DNA of 64,000 nt from Rhizobium brockwellii (GTDB lineage: Bacteria; Pseudomonadota; Alphaproteobacteria; Rhizobiales; Rhizobiaceae). The stretch is taken from contig NZ_CP053441.1 in assembly GCF_000769405.2 (NCBI RefSeq), positions 428,831 through 492,830 of the forward strand, given 5' to 3'. The translations under genes were made by a program, and so were the position numbers. The notes beneath the pieces are model-generated. The model did not search any database. It was not told the origin of the DNA and worked only from the letters and a program-made list of their open reading frames with translations. Shown one piece after another: positions 17,743-26,022 of this stretch (position 1 is its first letter; every line of letters begins with the position of its first letter).

Positions 17743-19355
17743 AGCTTGGCTCCGGCGGAGGTATAAAGGACCGTAAATCCGACGCGCGCGCCCTCGGGCA
17801 GGAATTCGCCGAGGCGCTTGGCGATATTGCCGGCGGTGCGGCGCCTGTCGTTCTGCTCCAGGAACTCCACAAGTTCGGGCATCGGGGTTTCAGAGGTGAC
17901 GGCGACGAGCAGGTCCGTGCCGAAAGGTGAGACGACGGAAAGATCGAGATCGAAGGTCTGAGACATCGCAGCATCGACCTCCTTTTCGTTGGGATAGAGG
18001 AACTGCACGGTGCCATCGCCGGTGACGTCGAAGAGTACGAGCTTGCGGCCTGATAGATCCGAAACGGTGACGCCGACGCGTTCACCTTCACGATGGACGG
18101 TATCGGAAGGCGTCACGCGCACGGTCTGCGGTTTGGTCTCGGAGAGCCGCTTCAGCGCATCGAGCGCGGCCATCCGGTCGACGACGAAAGGCATGTCGCC
18201 GGCGCCGATGGCGGAGGCGACGACATCGCCGCCGGCAATCGCCTCGTGTTTTTCAGGATCGAAGACAAGTTCGGCATCGGAACCCTCCGTCAGCTTGAAC
18301 GGCGTGACGGCTGATACAATCCCCTGCAGCACCGGATCGGAGCCGAGGGCGGCAACGTTGATCGGTGCGAGCTCGGCGGGCAGCGGAGTGTTTGATTTCT
18401 CCGCCGCCGCCTGGGCCCCCGCCCCTTCGTAATTGTAGACGACCGCGCGATCGAGATCGATTCCGGGCGGACTTTCGGTAAAGATGTTCTGCCGCTGGTT
18501 GGTGAACTGGTAGACCGCCTGGCGCACATATTCGAACAGTTCGCGGCGGCTGACGGCGCCGTCGCCGTTGCGGTCGGCCGCCCCCTCGAAAGCGCGAGCG
18601 GTGGCATAGCTCAGGGCGCCGCGTTTCTGCGGGATGCCTGGAATTGATATCTCGGGCGACTTGGTGTTTTCGTCCACGGCGGCGAGAAAGGTCAGCCGCT
18701 TGAAATCGAAGCCGGTGGACAGCGCGTCCGCCGTGGTCGAAATCGGCGCGAGGTCGTCCTCCTCGATCGTATAGGAAGGCGCCTGACGCCAGGTGATCTC
18801 GGCGCCGCGCGGATCGACGTCGCGGGTCATGCCGCCGGCATGGCAGGTATCGGCGATGAAGACGACATCCGCGCCCTTGGCCTCAAGATTGCGAATCAGC
18901 GCCTTGAATTCGTCGCCGAAGATGCGCTCGCGCGATCCCGGCAGCCGGGTGTCGAAGCCGGCGAGCACATAAACCTCGTCGCGGCCGCTCGGTTTCGAGC
19001 CCTTGACGCGCTCCGGCTCGCTCGACCCGTGGCCGGCGATGCCGAGCACGACGAGATCGCCAGGCCCTGCCCTTTCGGTCACGGCCTCGATGGCGTGGAA
19101 GATGCCCTCGCGGTCGGCGGCACCATTCTTCAAGAGCGTCATGTCCTCGACGCCGACCGAACGCAGCGAAAGCGAAAGATCCTCGGCATCGGCGACGGCG
19201 CCGTGCAGCGGGGGAACGTTGCGGTAGAGGTCGATGCCGATCAGCACGGCCCTGACCGCACCACGCTCGGGCGCCTCGATCACCCTTGCCAGGCTGTCGG
19301 TGGCCGCCATGGTGAGGAGGGCAAGTGCTGCGGCCATGGAAACGAATGCGGTCAT
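17739..19355 (-). CDS. Secreted caspase-like (C14) peptidase with EF-hand and DUF4384-like domain
   Basis: 538 residues from ATG 19355, chosen for AGGAGGA nine bases upstream; a longer frame would start inside the upstream gene. Signal peptide over the first 24 or so residues. Caspase fold with intact dyad His109 (GIAGHGSSE) and Cys171 (IADTCHAGG). Within the domain is a canonical EF-hand loop (DRNGDGAVSRREL, from residue 261), suggesting calcium control as in some metacaspases. The C-terminal DUF4384-like module contains VLFDVTGDGTVQFLYPN. Caspase-like peptidases of this type usually cleave after Arg/Lys or Asp; specificity here is unknown. Fourth domain partner set of the operon: it overlaps the trypsin-caspase gene by 4 bases. 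Confidence 0.9.
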   Translation of the reverse strand: MTAFVSMAAALALLTMAATDSLARVIEAPERGAVRAVLIGIDLYRNVPPLHGAVADAEDLSLSLRSVGVEDMTLLKNGAADREGIFHAIEAVTERAGPGDLVVLGIAGHGSSEPERVKGSKPSGRDEVYVLAGFDTRLPGSRERIFGDEFKALIRNLEAKGADVVFIADTCHAGGMTRDVDPRGAEITWRQAPSYTIEEDDLAPISTTADALSTGFDFKRLTFLAAVDENTKSPEISIPGIPQKRGALSYATARAFEGAADRNGDGAVSRRELFEYVRQAVYQFTNQRQNIFTESPPGIDLDRAVVYNYEGAGAQAAAEKSNTPLPAELAPINVAALGSDPVLQGIVSAVTPFKLTEGSDAELVFDPEKHEAIAGGDVVASAIGAGDMPFVVDRMAALDALKRLSETKPQTVRVTPSDTVHREGERVGVTVSDLSGRKLVLFDVTGDGTVQFLYPNEKEVDAAMSQTFDLDLSVVSPFGTDLLVAVTSETPMPELVEFLEQNDRRRTAGNIAKRLGEFLPEGARVGFTVLYTSAGAKL

Positions 19356-19378
19356 GGCCAGATTCCTCCTCGCCCGGC

Positions 19379-21337
19379 CTATTCGCGGCGCCATTCGACG
19401 CGGCGGTTCAGCGCATCGACATCGTCTTCGGTGAGGTTTGCGGTTGCGGTGACGTCCACCGGCTCGGAAGCTCCGCGGCCTTCGGCGTCGATTGTCGCGT
19501 CGAGGCCGTTGCTCTTCAGGAAGTCGGCGACGGCCTGGGCGCGGCGTTCGGAAAGCTTCTGATTATAGTCGTCGCCGCCGCGCCGGTCGGTATGGCCAAT
19601 AAGGATGATGCGGCCGGGCTTCTGCTCTTTCAGCGCCTCCAGCAGTTCCTCAGCGGCTTCGGTGCCGATCGAGGTGAAGCTCGACTTGTTGAAATCGAAG
19701 GTGATCGGAACCGGAATGGAAACCGGCACGATGCCGCGCACATTCTCGGAATAGATGCCGCCGAGCACGCCGCTGCGGTGATCCTTCTCGGCCGGCACGA
19801 AGCTGCCTTCAGGATTGTCGTTCGTCGGGTTGGCGGCAAGGATGCGGGCCTGGGCGGCGCGCTGGATGAGATCGGAGATCGTCTCGGCGGGGGGCGCCTT
19901 CGGCGTGCGGGTCTCGTTCTTGATGATCTCGATCGCCTGCTGGTAATCGGCGGCGGCATCGGCAAAGCGGCGTGAGGAGAAATAGATTTCGCCGAGCGTG
20001 GCGGAGGCCTGCCAGAGCACCTGCGGGCTGTCGGCGGCGACAAGCAGCGGCTCATAATCGGCGACCGGCTGGTTGGCGGCCATCATCTCCTGGGCGGCGG
20101 AAAGCCTGAGGGCGGCGACGCGGCGCTGGGCGTTCACCTGGAACTGGCCGCAATCGGCGCTGACGGCGATCGCATCGGCCTCAGCCGCGGCGGCACCGAT
20201 ATCCTTGGCGGCGACGGCGGTATTCAGCTTGTCGAGAAGGGCGGTGCAAACAGGCGTATCGGCATTTGCGACCTCGATCTCTTCGCCGGCTTGCTCAGGT
20301 TCGGCGGAACGGCCGAGGTTGAGCTGCGGCATCTTGATGCTGAAACCGCCGGGAAGCTTGAATTGCGGCATCTTGAGCTGCGGCATCGGCAGTTTCGGCA
20401 TCTTCGTCTGGGACGTCTGGGTGGGCTGCTTATACTGCGTCGTCGGCTGCTTATACTGGGTCGGCCGGGTGGATGAGGTGGTATCGGCCGGGCCGATCAG
20501 CTCCAGTTCATCGGCGGCAAGCTCCTGTCCGGGCGCCAGATTGGTGACGATCTTGTATTTCTTCGGTGGCTGCTGGGTTGCCTGCTCGACGGGCTTCGGC
20601 GCGACCTTTTTCGGGGCCGCCGGCTTCGGTTTTTCCACCACCGTTTCCGGCTTCTTGGCGACTTCCTGTTTCGTTACCGGCTTCGGCTTCGGAGCGGCTT
20701 CAGGTTTCGGCGCAACGGGCGGCTTTGCAGCCTGTTCGACCGGGGCCGGTTTTGCTGCAGGGGCGGCTGCGACGGGCGGAATGGCGGCCGGACTATCGAC
20801 CGTCGTCAGCATCAGCGTCTTGCTGCTGATCTTGGTGCCGAGGCTGCGAGCATCTTCAAGGCTGCGGGAAACGGCATCCATGCCGCCGTCGATCGAGCGG
20901 AACATGCCGCCGCCGCTGCCGCCGAGATCGGCGAAGATGGTCAGCGGCTTGGAGGAATAGAAGACTTTGATCTGCTCCTGGCCGACCGGGCCTGAAACCT
21001 GCAGCTTGGCGCCGCTTGCCGGATCCGGCACCTGCACACGCTTGCCGGCGCCGACAAGGGCGTCGGTCTGGTACTTGTTCGGGAAAAGCTTCACGACCGA
21101 GCCGTTCGGCGAGACGTTCAGCACCGTGACATAGGCATTTTCGGTCGACTGGATGAAGAGGCCGACAACTTCGCCGATGGCGTATTTGGCTTCAGCGCGA
21201 TCGAAGGTGATGCTGACAGGCCCGGTCTGCGCCGGCGCTTCGGTCAATGTGCGTTCGTTCTGCGCCTCGACGGCGGGAACCACCGACAAGAACGAAAGAA
21301 AGGTGGCTGCTGCCAAGATGGCTTTGCGGTTCGGCAT
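19379..21337 (-). CDS. OmpA-family outer-membrane/peptidoglycan protein with DUF4384-like domain
   Basis: 652 residues; AGAGGAGG eight bases before ATG 21337; signal peptide 1-25. Residues 40-130 resemble DUF4384 (IGEVVGLFIQ ... VVKLFPNKY), also present in the next two proteins. A Pro/Lys-rich TonB-like spacer (195-260) follows, then a curious repeat of KMPQ/MPQLK units (312-342), a helical TPR-like region (365-505), and a C-terminal OmpA domain (545-652) with GHTDRRGGDDYNQKLSERR, which binds peptidoglycan. First gene of the five-gene operon and probably the anchor that holds its peptidases in the periplasm or at the outer membrane. Confidence 0.88.
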   Translation of the reverse strand: MPNRKAILAAATFLSFLSVVPAVEAQNERTLTEAPAQTGPVSITFDRAEAKYAIGEVVGLFIQSTENAYVTVLNVSPNGSVVKLFPNKYQTDALVGAGKRVQVPDPASGAKLQVSGPVGQEQIKVFYSSKPLTIFADLGGSGGGMFRSIDGGMDAVSRSLEDARSLGTKISSKTLMLTTVDSPAAIPPVAAAPAAKPAPVEQAAKPPVAPKPEAAPKPKPVTKQEVAKKPETVVEKPKPAAPKKVAPKPVEQATQQPPKKYKIVTNLAPGQELAADELELIGPADTTSSTRPTQYKQPTTQYKQPTQTSQTKMPKLPMPQLKMPQFKLPGGFSIKMPQLNLGRSAEPEQAGEEIEVANADTPVCTALLDKLNTAVAAKDIGAAAAEADAIAVSADCGQFQVNAQRRVAALRLSAAQEMMAANQPVADYEPLLVAADSPQVLWQASATLGEIYFSSRRFADAAADYQQAIEIIKNETRTPKAPPAETISDLIQRAAQARILAANPTNDNPEGSFVPAEKDHRSGVLGGIYSENVRGIVPVSIPVPITFDFNKSSFTSIGTEAAEELLEALKEQKPGRIILIGHTDRRGGDDYNQKLSERRAQAVADFLKSNGLDATIDAEGRGASEPVDVTATANLTEDDVDALNRRVEWRRE

Positions 21338-21480
21338 TGGAAAACCTCCTCTTCGAACATCTCACACTGTGTTGAAGATGAGAATAGCACTGACTGGCGA
21401 AATTGGGATGGCTTTGCCTGTCTTGCTTGAGGGAGGGTTACAAATTATTTGGAGCCGCTAAGAATCGGGCAAGGCAAAGA

Positions 21481-21497
21481 CGTGAGCAAGACTCACG
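21481..21497. promoter_or_regulatory. Inverted repeat upstream of ompA-protease operon
   Basis: CGTGAG CAAGA CTCACG, a perfect six-base inverted repeat about 145 bases upstream of the first gene of the protease operon. It could be an operator or a weak terminator for the small gene at 21548-21925. The interval 21338-21547 has no other clear feature. Confidence 0.3.
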
Positions 21498-21547
21498 CTC
21501 TGGAATAACCGGGGCCTGTTATAGTCCGTTCAACTGCGAGAAGACGT

Positions 21548-21925
21548 TCAGTTCTTGGGTTTCTGCCCGGCTGATTTCAGAATCGAGATCAGGTCGCTCA
21601 TTCCTTCGGGCGAGGAATTGTAGAGCCAGAGAATATCCGGATTGTCGACCGTGAATTCCTTGCCGGGGCCTGAGCCCATGTCGCGGCCGGGCGAGGTCGC
21701 ATCGGGCAGCTTCGCCACGCCGGGCGCCAGCCCCTTGGCGCGTTCGTGTTCGGCGATGATCGCAGTTGCCGAAGCAAAGGCCTTTTCGTCATGATGGCGT
21801 AGCGCCGCAAGCGAGGGGTTTCGCGCCGCAAGCGCGTCTTCGGCCGGGCCGGAATAGGCAAGCCGCGGGGTCTGCAGCGCCAGCAGAAGGCCGATCGACA
21901 AGGTTATGAGCCAGGATTTCGTCAT
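21548..21925 (-). CDS. Small secreted protein of unknown function
   Basis: 125 residues from ATG 21925, where a signal peptide begins (MTKSWLITLSIGLLLALQT, cleavage near AYS). The mature part is about 100 residues, hydrophilic, without Cys, ending in a short helix (DLISILKSAG). No family recognised. It is on the same strand as the protease operon, 210 bases upstream, so it could share its regulation and act in the same compartment. Confidence 0.6.
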   Translation of the reverse strand: MTKSWLITLSIGLLLALQTPRLAYSGPAEDALAARNPSLAALRHHDEKAFASATAIIAEHERAKGLAPGVAKLPDATSPGRDMGSGPGKEFTVDNPDILWLYNSSPEGMSDLISILKSAGQKPKN

Positions 21926-21963
21926 CGTCGTCAAATCCGTCCTATTGGCGCCACTGCGCGACA

Positions 21964-22065
21964 AAAGCACGTCGCATTAAACTTGATTCATGCGACGTGC
22001 TTTCGCTCTTTGTTTTTATGCACGTCGTTCTCCCGGAACCGCTGCACCCTTCCGGCGACATGCAT
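21964..22065. repeat. Rhizobial intergenic hairpin repeat, long copy
   Basis: First part is a perfect 14-base inverted repeat (AAAGCACGTCGCAT at 21964-21977, its complement at 21990-22003). Second part runs from GCTCTTTG to a GCACGTCG...CGACATGC hairpin ending at 22065. The second part recurs at 22159-22215. I recognise the type as a dispersed rhizobial repeat from memory. Confidence 0.7.
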
Positions 22066-22158
22066 AAGCGCCCCGAGAATAGGGAGAGGCCGGAAGGAAG
22101 GCAACGGCGCACAGTGCCAATCGATTGGGAGGGTTGAAATCGGCTGGCAGCGGCGATT

Positions 22159-22215
22159 TGGCTCTTTGTTTTATGCATGTCGTTGACCCCGCTGCACACT
22201 TCCGGGCGACATGCG
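22159..22215. repeat. Rhizobial intergenic hairpin repeat, short copy
   Basis: Direct partial copy of the second hairpin of the element at 21964-22065 (GCTCTTTGTTTTATGCATGT ... GGGCGACATGC). It abuts the stop codon of the gene at 22216, so on the minus strand it lies immediately after that gene and could act as its transcript end. Confidence 0.7.
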
Positions 22216-22806
22216 TTAGAGGATCTTCAATTGCTGCAGGCCAAGGCGCAGATCGCGCAGCATCTCGCCGAAGATCTCCTCGATCATTCCGGTCGACCAG
22301 ACGACCATGGTGCCGTAGGGGGAGCGCTTGCGCTGCATGAAGCCCGCCGTCTCAAAATCGATCAACGTCTTGCGGCAGGTCTCGCTCGACATCACCGCGA
22401 CAAGGAAACGGGCGAGATTGGACTGGTCGATCGCGCCTGATTTATCAGCCCAGTTCTGGATCAGCCGTGGCTTGGTATCGGCGGTGAACATCGAGGCGAG
22501 CGCACGATCCTGTGAAAGCCCCAGCCGCTGCAGTTTGGCCGGGTCGCGCGTGAGTGAAACCACATAATCATTGTGCAGATCGGCGAAGCGTTCGATATCC
22601 TCGGCGGTGTTGATGCCGAAGACCTTCATCGAATAGAGGAACTCGGCCATCAGATAGGTCGGCTCCGAGCGCAGCTGCGCCAGATGCTTGTCGTCCTTGC
22701 TGGCAGAGGCGGCGCAGACGCGGTCTGAGAAACCTATCCTCGCCGCGCGCACCTGCTCCAGCAAGCTTATATCGAGCGCCAGTTCGTCACCGTTCCATTC
22801 CAGCAT
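22216..22806 (-). CDS. Conserved-looking cytoplasmic helical protein, unknown function
   Basis: 196 residues from ATG 22806, preferred because AGGA lies seven bases upstream; an ATG two codons earlier sits on top of that site. Predominantly helical, no signal peptide, two or three scattered Cys (CAAS, SSETC). Motifs such as NLARFLVAVMSSETCRKTLIDF look like the second half of a winged-helix or regulatory fold, but I cannot name a family. It is divergent from the NlpC/P60 gene and lies between the two halves of the envelope protease region, so a regulatory role is possible. Confidence 0.55.
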   Translation of the reverse strand: MLEWNGDELALDISLLEQVRAARIGFSDRVCAASASKDDKHLAQLRSEPTYLMAEFLYSMKVFGINTAEDIERFADLHNDYVVSLTRDPAKLQRLGLSQDRALASMFTADTKPRLIQNWADKSGAIDQSNLARFLVAVMSSETCRKTLIDFETAGFMQRKRSPYGTMVVWSTGMIEEIFGEMLRDLRLGLQQLKIL

Positions 22807-23004
22807 AAGCATTTCCTGCCGACAAATCTTCGAGACGATGATCTTGTACTATCGCCGGCGCAGATCTCCAAATCGTTTGGAAAGCAACGGCTTGCTGAGA
22901 AGTCATATCTAGCCTACCATTTTTGAAAAGCGTGACGGTAACAGTTCATGATGCCGAAAAGTGTGATCGGTTTTCGGACGACATGATGCACTAACCTTAA
23001 TTGA

Positions 23005-23052
23005 GAACAGGATTCAGGTTTTTGGCCGGATCGGCCTAAAATCATCCTGTTC
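23005..23052. promoter_or_regulatory. Long imperfect palindrome before the NlpC/P60 gene
   Basis: Outer arms GAACAGGAT/ATCCTGTTC (9 bp), an inner TTTT/AAAA step and a GGCCG GAT CGGCC core give a near-complete hairpin of 48 bases. It ends 14 bases before the ATG at 23067, just before the GGGGGTCGAGG ribosome site. Either an operator or a 5'UTR structure acting on translation. Confidence 0.5.
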
Positions 23053-23066
23053 TGGGGGTCGAGGCA

Positions 23067-24674
23067 ATGCGTAGTTTTGGGTCGCAGATTTTGTTTGCCG
23101 CGGCACTTGCGGTCGCCTCGCCGGTTTTTGGCAAAGACACGACGATCATCGAGCTTCGCGGCGGCGACGGCGCGCGTTCGGTCGGCATCATCTCTTCCAA
23201 CGAGGAAGCGGAGGCATCCGGGCCGGCGGCGATCACCGTTGGCGACGACGGCACCATCTACATCCTCGACCAGAACAACGGCCGCGTGCTCGCCATCGAC
23301 GCCGAACGCTCGCAAGCCGAGCCTGAGATCCTGCCGCTGCCGGAAAATGCCACGCCGGAGGACCTCGCCGTCGTTCACAACGAACTCTACCTCTGGTCCG
23401 ACGGCGTCGTGCCGCTCGAGCGTTCCACCGATGCCGACGGCCGGTCGCAGACGTTGCGCGCCGTCGATGGCGGCGATGCTGACGACTATACCCGCTCGGT
23501 CTTCGCCTCGATGGGCTCGGTATCACCCGGGCCGCTGAACAGCATCATCGACGAGATCGGCCGCAGCACCAGCCGGCCCGAGGCCCGCCCGCCGGTCATT
23601 CAATATGTGCCGAGCCGCGGGCTCGGCGATATCGTTGCTGAGGTCTCGGCTGCCGCAAACGACAAGGCGGAAATCCTGCTGCGGCGCAGCAGCTCGGAGG
23701 AGAATTTCCTTTCGCTGCAACTCGCCTCGGAAGGGCGGATCGGCACCGTCGAACTTCTCGACATCGACACGACAGGCAGGCCCTATGCGCTGGTCGAGCT
23801 CGTACCCGCCGACCGGCCCGAGCGCACCGGCATGCTGGTGGTGCGCTTCACGCCGAACGGCGCTGTGGACCGGGTTTACGACCTGCCGATCGAACCGGGC
23901 ACGGTATTTTCCAGGCGGTTCGTGGCGATCGGTCCGCGCGGCGACGTGCTTTATCTCCGCTCGCAGGAAAGCCGGGCGCAGGTGCTGCGGCTCGACGGTC
24001 GGGAGCCCGGCCGCAAACTTGCCGTCGCTCGGCCCACCAAGCAGCCGGCTGCCGGCAAGCCCGGCAAGACGCCGAAGGTGGCGATCGTGCCGAAATCGCG
24101 TAGCGACGTCATCGAGCGGGCCATCGGCTTCGAGACGCTGAACTGGCTGGTGACGTCAACCGCCTATGGCAAGGATCCCGGCCCGGGCTGCGTCAACATG
24201 AGCCGGCTGCGCCGCCCGATCTACCTGATCGGCAAGCGCGGCCAGACGGTCAAGGGTGTTCCCTACTGCTGGGGCTGCAAGACGCCGCTCGAAAATTTCG
24301 TCGGCGGCGTGGAAAAGGGCCAGACCGCCGGCAATGTCTGCACCAAGAGCGCGCCGCAATCCAACATCCTCGGCGTCGATTGCTCCGGTTTCGTCAGCGA
24401 CGCCTGGGGCCTGAAGATGCACGTTTCGACGCGCGCCATCCCCGGGATCACCAAGCGCCTCTCCGACCCCTGGTCGATGCAGCCGGGCGACGCGCTGAAC
24501 AAGCCCGGCTCGCATGTGCTGTTATTCATGCGCTTCACGGCCGACAAGAAGGTGGAGGTGATGGAGGCCTCGCCGAATGCCTGCAAAGGCCGGGTTTGCC
24601 GCAATACCTATTCGCTCGGCAGCCTGTTGATGCGCGGCTACCAGCCGGTGCGCTTCAAGGGGCTGGATGGCTGA
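23067..24674 (+). CDS. Secreted beta-propeller-like protein with NlpC/P60-type C-terminus
   Basis: 535 residues with a signal peptide (1-22). Residues 30-320 show short repeated beta motifs (GDDGTIYILDQNNGRVLAID and similar), as in NHL-like propellers. The C-terminal 150 residues carry the NlpC/P60 papain-like pattern: VDCSGFVSDAWG with Cys439 and GSHVLLFM with His483. Such enzymes usually cut peptidoglycan peptides or act as amidases. Six further Cys between 375 and 425 (e.g. YCWGCK) suggest disulfides. It is on the plus strand, surrounded by minus-strand peptidase genes, and adds another envelope hydrolase to the region. Confidence 0.8.
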   Translation: MRSFGSQILFAAALAVASPVFGKDTTIIELRGGDGARSVGIISSNEEAEASGPAAITVGDDGTIYILDQNNGRVLAIDAERSQAEPEILPLPENATPEDLAVVHNELYLWSDGVVPLERSTDADGRSQTLRAVDGGDADDYTRSVFASMGSVSPGPLNSIIDEIGRSTSRPEARPPVIQYVPSRGLGDIVAEVSAAANDKAEILLRRSSSEENFLSLQLASEGRIGTVELLDIDTTGRPYALVELVPADRPERTGMLVVRFTPNGAVDRVYDLPIEPGTVFSRRFVAIGPRGDVLYLRSQESRAQVLRLDGREPGRKLAVARPTKQPAAGKPGKTPKVAIVPKSRSDVIERAIGFETLNWLVTSTAYGKDPGPGCVNMSRLRRPIYLIGKRGQTVKGVPYCWGCKTPLENFVGGVEKGQTAGNVCTKSAPQSNILGVDCSGFVSDAWGLKMHVSTRAIPGITKRLSDPWSMQPGDALNKPGSHVLLFMRFTADKKVEVMEASPNACKGRVCRNTYSLGSLLMRGYQPVRFKGLDG

Positions 24675-24742
24675 ACGGCGGGAAACTCACGCCGCCGCCC
24701 ACTACATAATTCAAAGTGCTACTGCGTCCTTTGCGCGTTTTT

Positions 24743-26005
24743 TCAGACGCGCGGCGCTGTAGACGCCAGCCGCCGCTTCGCCATCGCCAGAAGTCCATGC
24801 GCCGCGACGCGCTCGGCATAGTCCTGATAGGCGGGATCCCGGCTCAGCATGCGTTCCTCCGCTCGCGCGCGCAGCAGGTAGATAAGACTGACGATCGCCA
24901 GCATGCCGGCCCGGGCAAGCCCCTCGGCAAGGCTGCTGGCGAGGAAGCCTGGGATCGCCACCAGCCACCACGCGATGTTCTTCGAGACATAGGCCGGATG
25001 CTTCATGAAGCGATAGGGGCCCGATGTGATGATGCCGCGATGCGTGAGGTTTGAAAATCGCGGCCCGAAAGCGACGGTCGCCCAGACATAGATGACGGTG
25101 CAGAACAGCGTCGCGACGCTCCAGAGGATGAAGACGGCCGACCCTTCCTGGATCACGGTCTCCCAGCCCGGCCCCTCGCCATAGGGCACGAAGGCATGTG
25201 AGATCGCAGGGAAGAACGGCTCATAACAGATGAGGCAGACGAGCCAGCCGAGCGCCGTCGTCTCCGTTGCCCTGACATGCCATCCGAAAAGCTTGAAAGT
25301 CGCGACATAGCCGCCGGCGGCAAGCACGATGTCCAGAAGAAATGCAAGCCGCAACAGGCCTTCGAACCAGGCCGCCGAGAGCGGCGGAAACGCCCAGGCC
25401 GGCTTCTCGGCAAGATCGGAAAGAGCCGCCATGCCGCCCGAGAACATCAGCACGAGAAAGAAGCATTTGATCGCGAGCAGGCGCAATGCGAACAGCACGT
25501 CCTCCTCGCGAAAATCCTGCATCAACACCGCGCGCCCGACCTGGTTGAGATAATCGTCGGGTTCCTCCGCGACCAGATCGGTGACCGCGACGTAGAGAAT
25601 GGTGGCGCCGGCAAGTGCGATGGAAAGGGGAATAGTGGTGTGCCCAGCCTCGATGATCCATCGGACCGCCGCCGACTGCGTGAAAAACGGAAAGACCGAA
25701 CAGGCGATCACGACCGCGCCAAGCAGCGCAGCGAGGCCCACAAGCTTCGTTCCGACGCGACGCCAGAAAATGGTGGGAGCCTCGTCTCGTCTCCTTCGCG
25801 ATGCCCAGGTCGAACGAGCAGCGAATGTGCCGTCGGCGGCGATCCACGCCAAGAGAAGGCAGAACACGGCAAGCGCCATTGCCTTGCCGGGTTCAAGCTG
25901 CAGATAGGTCGAGAGCGCGATACCGATCAGAACTCCGGCGAGGGTCGCCGCTTGGCTGATGAAAGGGCTCCCGGTTTCGGTATCCCTGTCCTGCGGTATC
26001 GGCAC
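24743..26005 (-). CDS. Polytopic isoprenylcysteine carboxylmethyltransferase-family protein
   Basis: 420 residues from a GTG start (AAGG eight bases upstream). About ten hydrophobic segments. The last 110 residues have the ICMT/PEMT core: RGIITSGPYRFMKHPAYVSK followed by NIAWW and RARAEERMLSRDP, the SAM-binding membrane methyltransferase signature. Bacterial members methylate unknown, probably lipid-like or thiol substrates; prenylated Cys is not expected in a bacterium. The gene starts 17 bases after the stop of the S74 lipoprotein gene, so the two are co-transcribed. Its long N-terminal membrane region is unusual compared with the 150-200-residue family core. Confidence 0.75.
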   Translation of the reverse strand: MPIPQDRDTETGSPFISQAATLAGVLIGIALSTYLQLEPGKAMALAVFCLLLAWIAADGTFAARSTWASRRRRDEAPTIFWRRVGTKLVGLAALLGAVVIACSVFPFFTQSAAVRWIIEAGHTTIPLSIALAGATILYVAVTDLVAEEPDDYLNQVGRAVLMQDFREEDVLFALRLLAIKCFFLVLMFSGGMAALSDLAEKPAWAFPPLSAAWFEGLLRLAFLLDIVLAAGGYVATFKLFGWHVRATETTALGWLVCLICYEPFFPAISHAFVPYGEGPGWETVIQEGSAVFILWSVATLFCTVIYVWATVAFGPRFSNLTHRGIITSGPYRFMKHPAYVSKNIAWWLVAIPGFLASSLAEGLARAGMLAIVSLIYLLRARAEERMLSRDPAYQDYAERVAAHGLLAMAKRRLASTAPRV

Positions 26006-26022
26006 GCGCTCGGCCTTCTCGA

